This document shows positions 23,189 through 24,849 of a stretch of DNA of 24,849 nucleotides, one piece after another. Each line of letters opens with the position of its first letter. The stretch's first letter is position 1. The notes beneath the pieces were generated by a model. The model searched no databases. It was not told the DNA's origin and saw nothing but the letters and a program-made list of their open reading frames with translations. The position numbers and the translations under genes were made by a program. This stretch comes from Bacillota bacterium (lineage in GTDB: Bacteria; Bacillota; Clostridia; Lachnospirales; Lachnospiraceae). Location of the stretch: NCBI GenBank assembly GCA_023392995.1, contig JAEWMZ010000045.1, forward strand, positions 1 through 24,849. The letters are read 5' to 3'.

Positions 23189-24849
23189 CTACTCAAAGAA
23201 ACTCTGATATAAGTCTTCTTCATTCTCTTCAGTTCCTTGCGCGGTTGTGTCCCCATTCTCTTGGTCAGGGTCGGAATCACCTACAATGTCAGTATTTACG
23301 TCACTATCCGCTTCCTTATTTACGGCTGTATTATCTGTAGTTTTCTTATCCGTAGCCGTCTGACCCGTAGTTGCATTATCTTCTGTATTGTTTGACCCAG
23401 TATTCGAATTAGCAGATCCTGTATTCGTTCCAGAGGTGTTTTGCTCTTTGTTATCCACCGGAGTCTTCTCTGCATTATTCTTCTTTTGTGAATTAGCAGC
23501 AGTACCAGAATTTTCATCACCAAGAAGATAATCAATCTCACCCTCCGGATAGATATTCAGCGCCGGAAGTATTTCCTTCAATATCTTACCAGCAAAAACC
23601 GTAGCGATGGAACTATCCGCCTGTTTTACAACATTCTGAGGTTCATCAATGGTTACATATATTACAACGTCCGGGTTGATTGCTGGAACGCAGCCTATAA
23701 ATGATACTAAATAGGTGCCCTGACCACGCGGATACTTTTCCGCCGTACCCGTCTTGCCTCCAATCGCGTACCCTTCAACCTTTGCTCCATGCGCCGTTCC
23801 CTCTTCAACCGTTTTATATAGAGCTTGCTGTATAAAATTAGAGGTCTGCTCTGACACAGTTTGTCGAACTACGACTCCGTCATTCTTTTTAACGGTTGCT
23901 CCACTATCATTTATAATTTCCTTTATAACATGGGGCTGGTAATAGCTTCCGCCATTAACGAGGGAAGAGAATGCAGATGCCATCTGAACCATAGTTACGT
24001 TAAATGCTTGCCCAAAGCTGCTGGTTGCTAATTCGACTGGATTTAATTTATCCTTTGCAAAGATCTGACCTGTTGCTTCACCCGGAAGATCAATTCCGGT
24101 TTTTTTGCCCAAACCAAAATCATTTTCATAACGATAAAAGATATCTCTTCCTTCCTTTGCAGCAATTTGCATCAATGCATCGTTACAGGAAAACATAAGG
24201 CTCTGTGTCAGCGTAAGTTCCCCATGACCCGTTCTCTTACTGCAATGAATCGGCTTAGCACCTACGAATTCCTCTTGACCGTCACAGTAATAGGTAGAAT
24301 TGGTCTTTATGACGCCTTCCTCCAGCGCAGCCGATATGGTGATTGGTTTAAAGGTAGATCCCGGCTCGAAGCCACTACTGATAGCATCATTCTTCCATAG
24401 TGCGTTTAATGCTTCTGTCTTTTCTTCCTCTGACATAGCCTTTATTTCTTTCTTTGTATAAATCCCCTCTAAGTTCTGGGGTTGATTCAGATCATATTCC
24501 TGATTGGAAGCCATCGCAAGGATTTCACCGTTATTTGGATCCATGACCAGAACTCCAACTCCAAGCCCCTTACTTCCAGTTTCCTGATTAAACTCAACAA
24601 TCTTCTTTTGAATGATTCTCTGAACATTGGCATCAATCGAGCTAATCACAGAATTACCATTCACCGGCTTCTTCACGATTCGTTCCAAGTCAAGCTGAGA
24701 GTCATAATAACCGTATTCTCTACCGTTGGTTCCGTTGAGTTCACGGCTATAATATTCCTCAATCCCCCAAAAACCATTGTTGTCTGCAGACGTGAAGCCA
24801 AGCACATCACAGGCAAGGGTTTTATAGGGATAGGTTCTAACATACTGCT
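23189..24849 (-). CDS. ftsI: Class B penicillin-binding protein, FtsI/PBP2B-like, C-terminal part (runs off the right edge)
   Basis: The frame is open to the window end, so the membrane anchor and start are missing; the GTG at 24805 is internal. The transpeptidase motifs are STFK (Ser codon at 24356-24358), SCN and a normal KTG in GGKTGTAEKYPR. It cross-links septal peptidoglycan with FtsW. Unlike spoVD there is no PASTA domain. Instead the last 108 residues (23189-23515) are a low-complexity Asn/Thr/Ser/Asp/Glu-rich tail ending EEDLYQSFFE. A cysteine pair (YYCDGQEEFVGAKPIHC) matches the position of the SpoVD pair. It lies 121 bases before spoVD. Tandem class B PBPs are usual here, but which is the main divisome enzyme is inferred from order and motifs only. 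Confidence 0.88.
   Translation of the reverse strand, partial: QYVRTYPYKTLACDVLGFTSADNNGFWGIEEYYSRELNGTNGREYGYYDSQLDLERIVKKPVNGNSVISSIDANVQRIIQKKIVEFNQETGSKGLGVGVLVMDPNNGEILAMASNQEYDLNQPQNLEGIYTKKEIKAMSEEEKTEALNALWKNDAISSGFEPGSTFKPITISAALEEGVIKTNSTYYCDGQEEFVGAKPIHCSKRTGHGELTLTQSLMFSCNDALMQIAAKEGRDIFYRYENDFGLGKKTGIDLPGEATGQIFAKDKLNPVELATSSFGQAFNVTMVQMASAFSSLVNGGSYYQPHVIKEIINDSGATVKKNDGVVVRQTVSEQTSNFIQQALYKTVEEGTAHGAKVEGYAIGGKTGTAEKYPRGQGTYLVSFIGCVPAINPDVVIYVTIDEPQNVVKQADSSIATVFAGKILKEILPALNIYPEGEIDYLLGDENSGTAANSQKKNNAEKTPVDNKEQNTSGTNTGSANSNTGSNNTEDNATTGQTATDKKTTDNTAVNKEADSDVNTDIVGDSDPDQENGDTTAQGTEENEEDLYQSFFE

Noticed and set aside
23320..23541. Minus-strand ORF within the PBP tail in another frame
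   Set aside because: It is an out-of-frame shadow of the low-complexity tail; no frameshift is needed to read the PBP to its stop.

Overview
The window looks like a chromosomal segment of an endospore-forming, low-GC Firmicute, most likely a Clostridia member close to Lachnospiraceae. This is inferred from the sporulation genes (spoIIGA, sigE, sigG, spoVD, ylmC), the AT-rich intergenic regions, strong AGGAGG ribosome sites, and the arrangement of the division/cell-wall cluster. No rRNA, tRNA, CRISPR array, insertion sequence or prophage gene was seen.

Layout. (1) 1-2745, minus strand: comM-like ATPase, dprA, topA (cut by the left edge), a tight DNA-uptake/processing operon. (2) 2746-3440: a 695-base gap with divergent promoters. 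The rightward one has a near-consensus sigma-A promoter and a leader of about 380 nt carrying two 61-bp hairpin-bearing repeats, and leads to an A-type flavoprotein (3441-4604). (3) 4774-5610, plus strand: ylmC/ymxH and nrdR, closed by a terminator. (4) 5692-10095, minus strand: an accessory block with a PF03706-type membrane protein, a secreted flavinylated FAD reductase-like lipoprotein and a MerR regulator. A textbook MerR operator/promoter (19-bp spacer with a central dyad) sits in front of the reductase. (5) 10322-12919, minus strand: spoIIGA-sigE-sigG, the mother-cell and forespore sigma switch, with a recognisable long-spacer, Spo0A-box-like promoter. (6) 13300-24849, minus strand: the division and wall (dcw) cluster read from the right, as ftsI-like PBP, spoVD, mraY, murD, ftsW, murA, divIB, ftsZ.

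The dcw genes make lipid I (mraY), UDP-MurNAc-Ala-Glu (murD) and UDP-GlcNAc-enolpyruvate (murA), polymerise and cross-link septal glycan (ftsW with the two class B PBPs), and build the division ring (ftsZ, divIB). Spore formation then uses spoIIGA to activate pro-sigma-E, with sigma-G following in the forespore. murG, murB, murC and ftsA are not in this part of the cluster.

Most of the window is ordinary core genome. The least explained parts are the MerR-controlled extracytoplasmic flavoprotein, which lacks the usual fumarate-reductase catalytic residues; the paired hairpin repeats in the flavoprotein leader; and two unrelated short-period tandem-repeat arrays (13 bp and 19 bp) immediately downstream of minus-strand genes. 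Several annotated starts were moved to codons with a proper ribosome site. Three genes (dprA, spoIIGA, ftsZ) start with TTG and one (divIB) with GTG.
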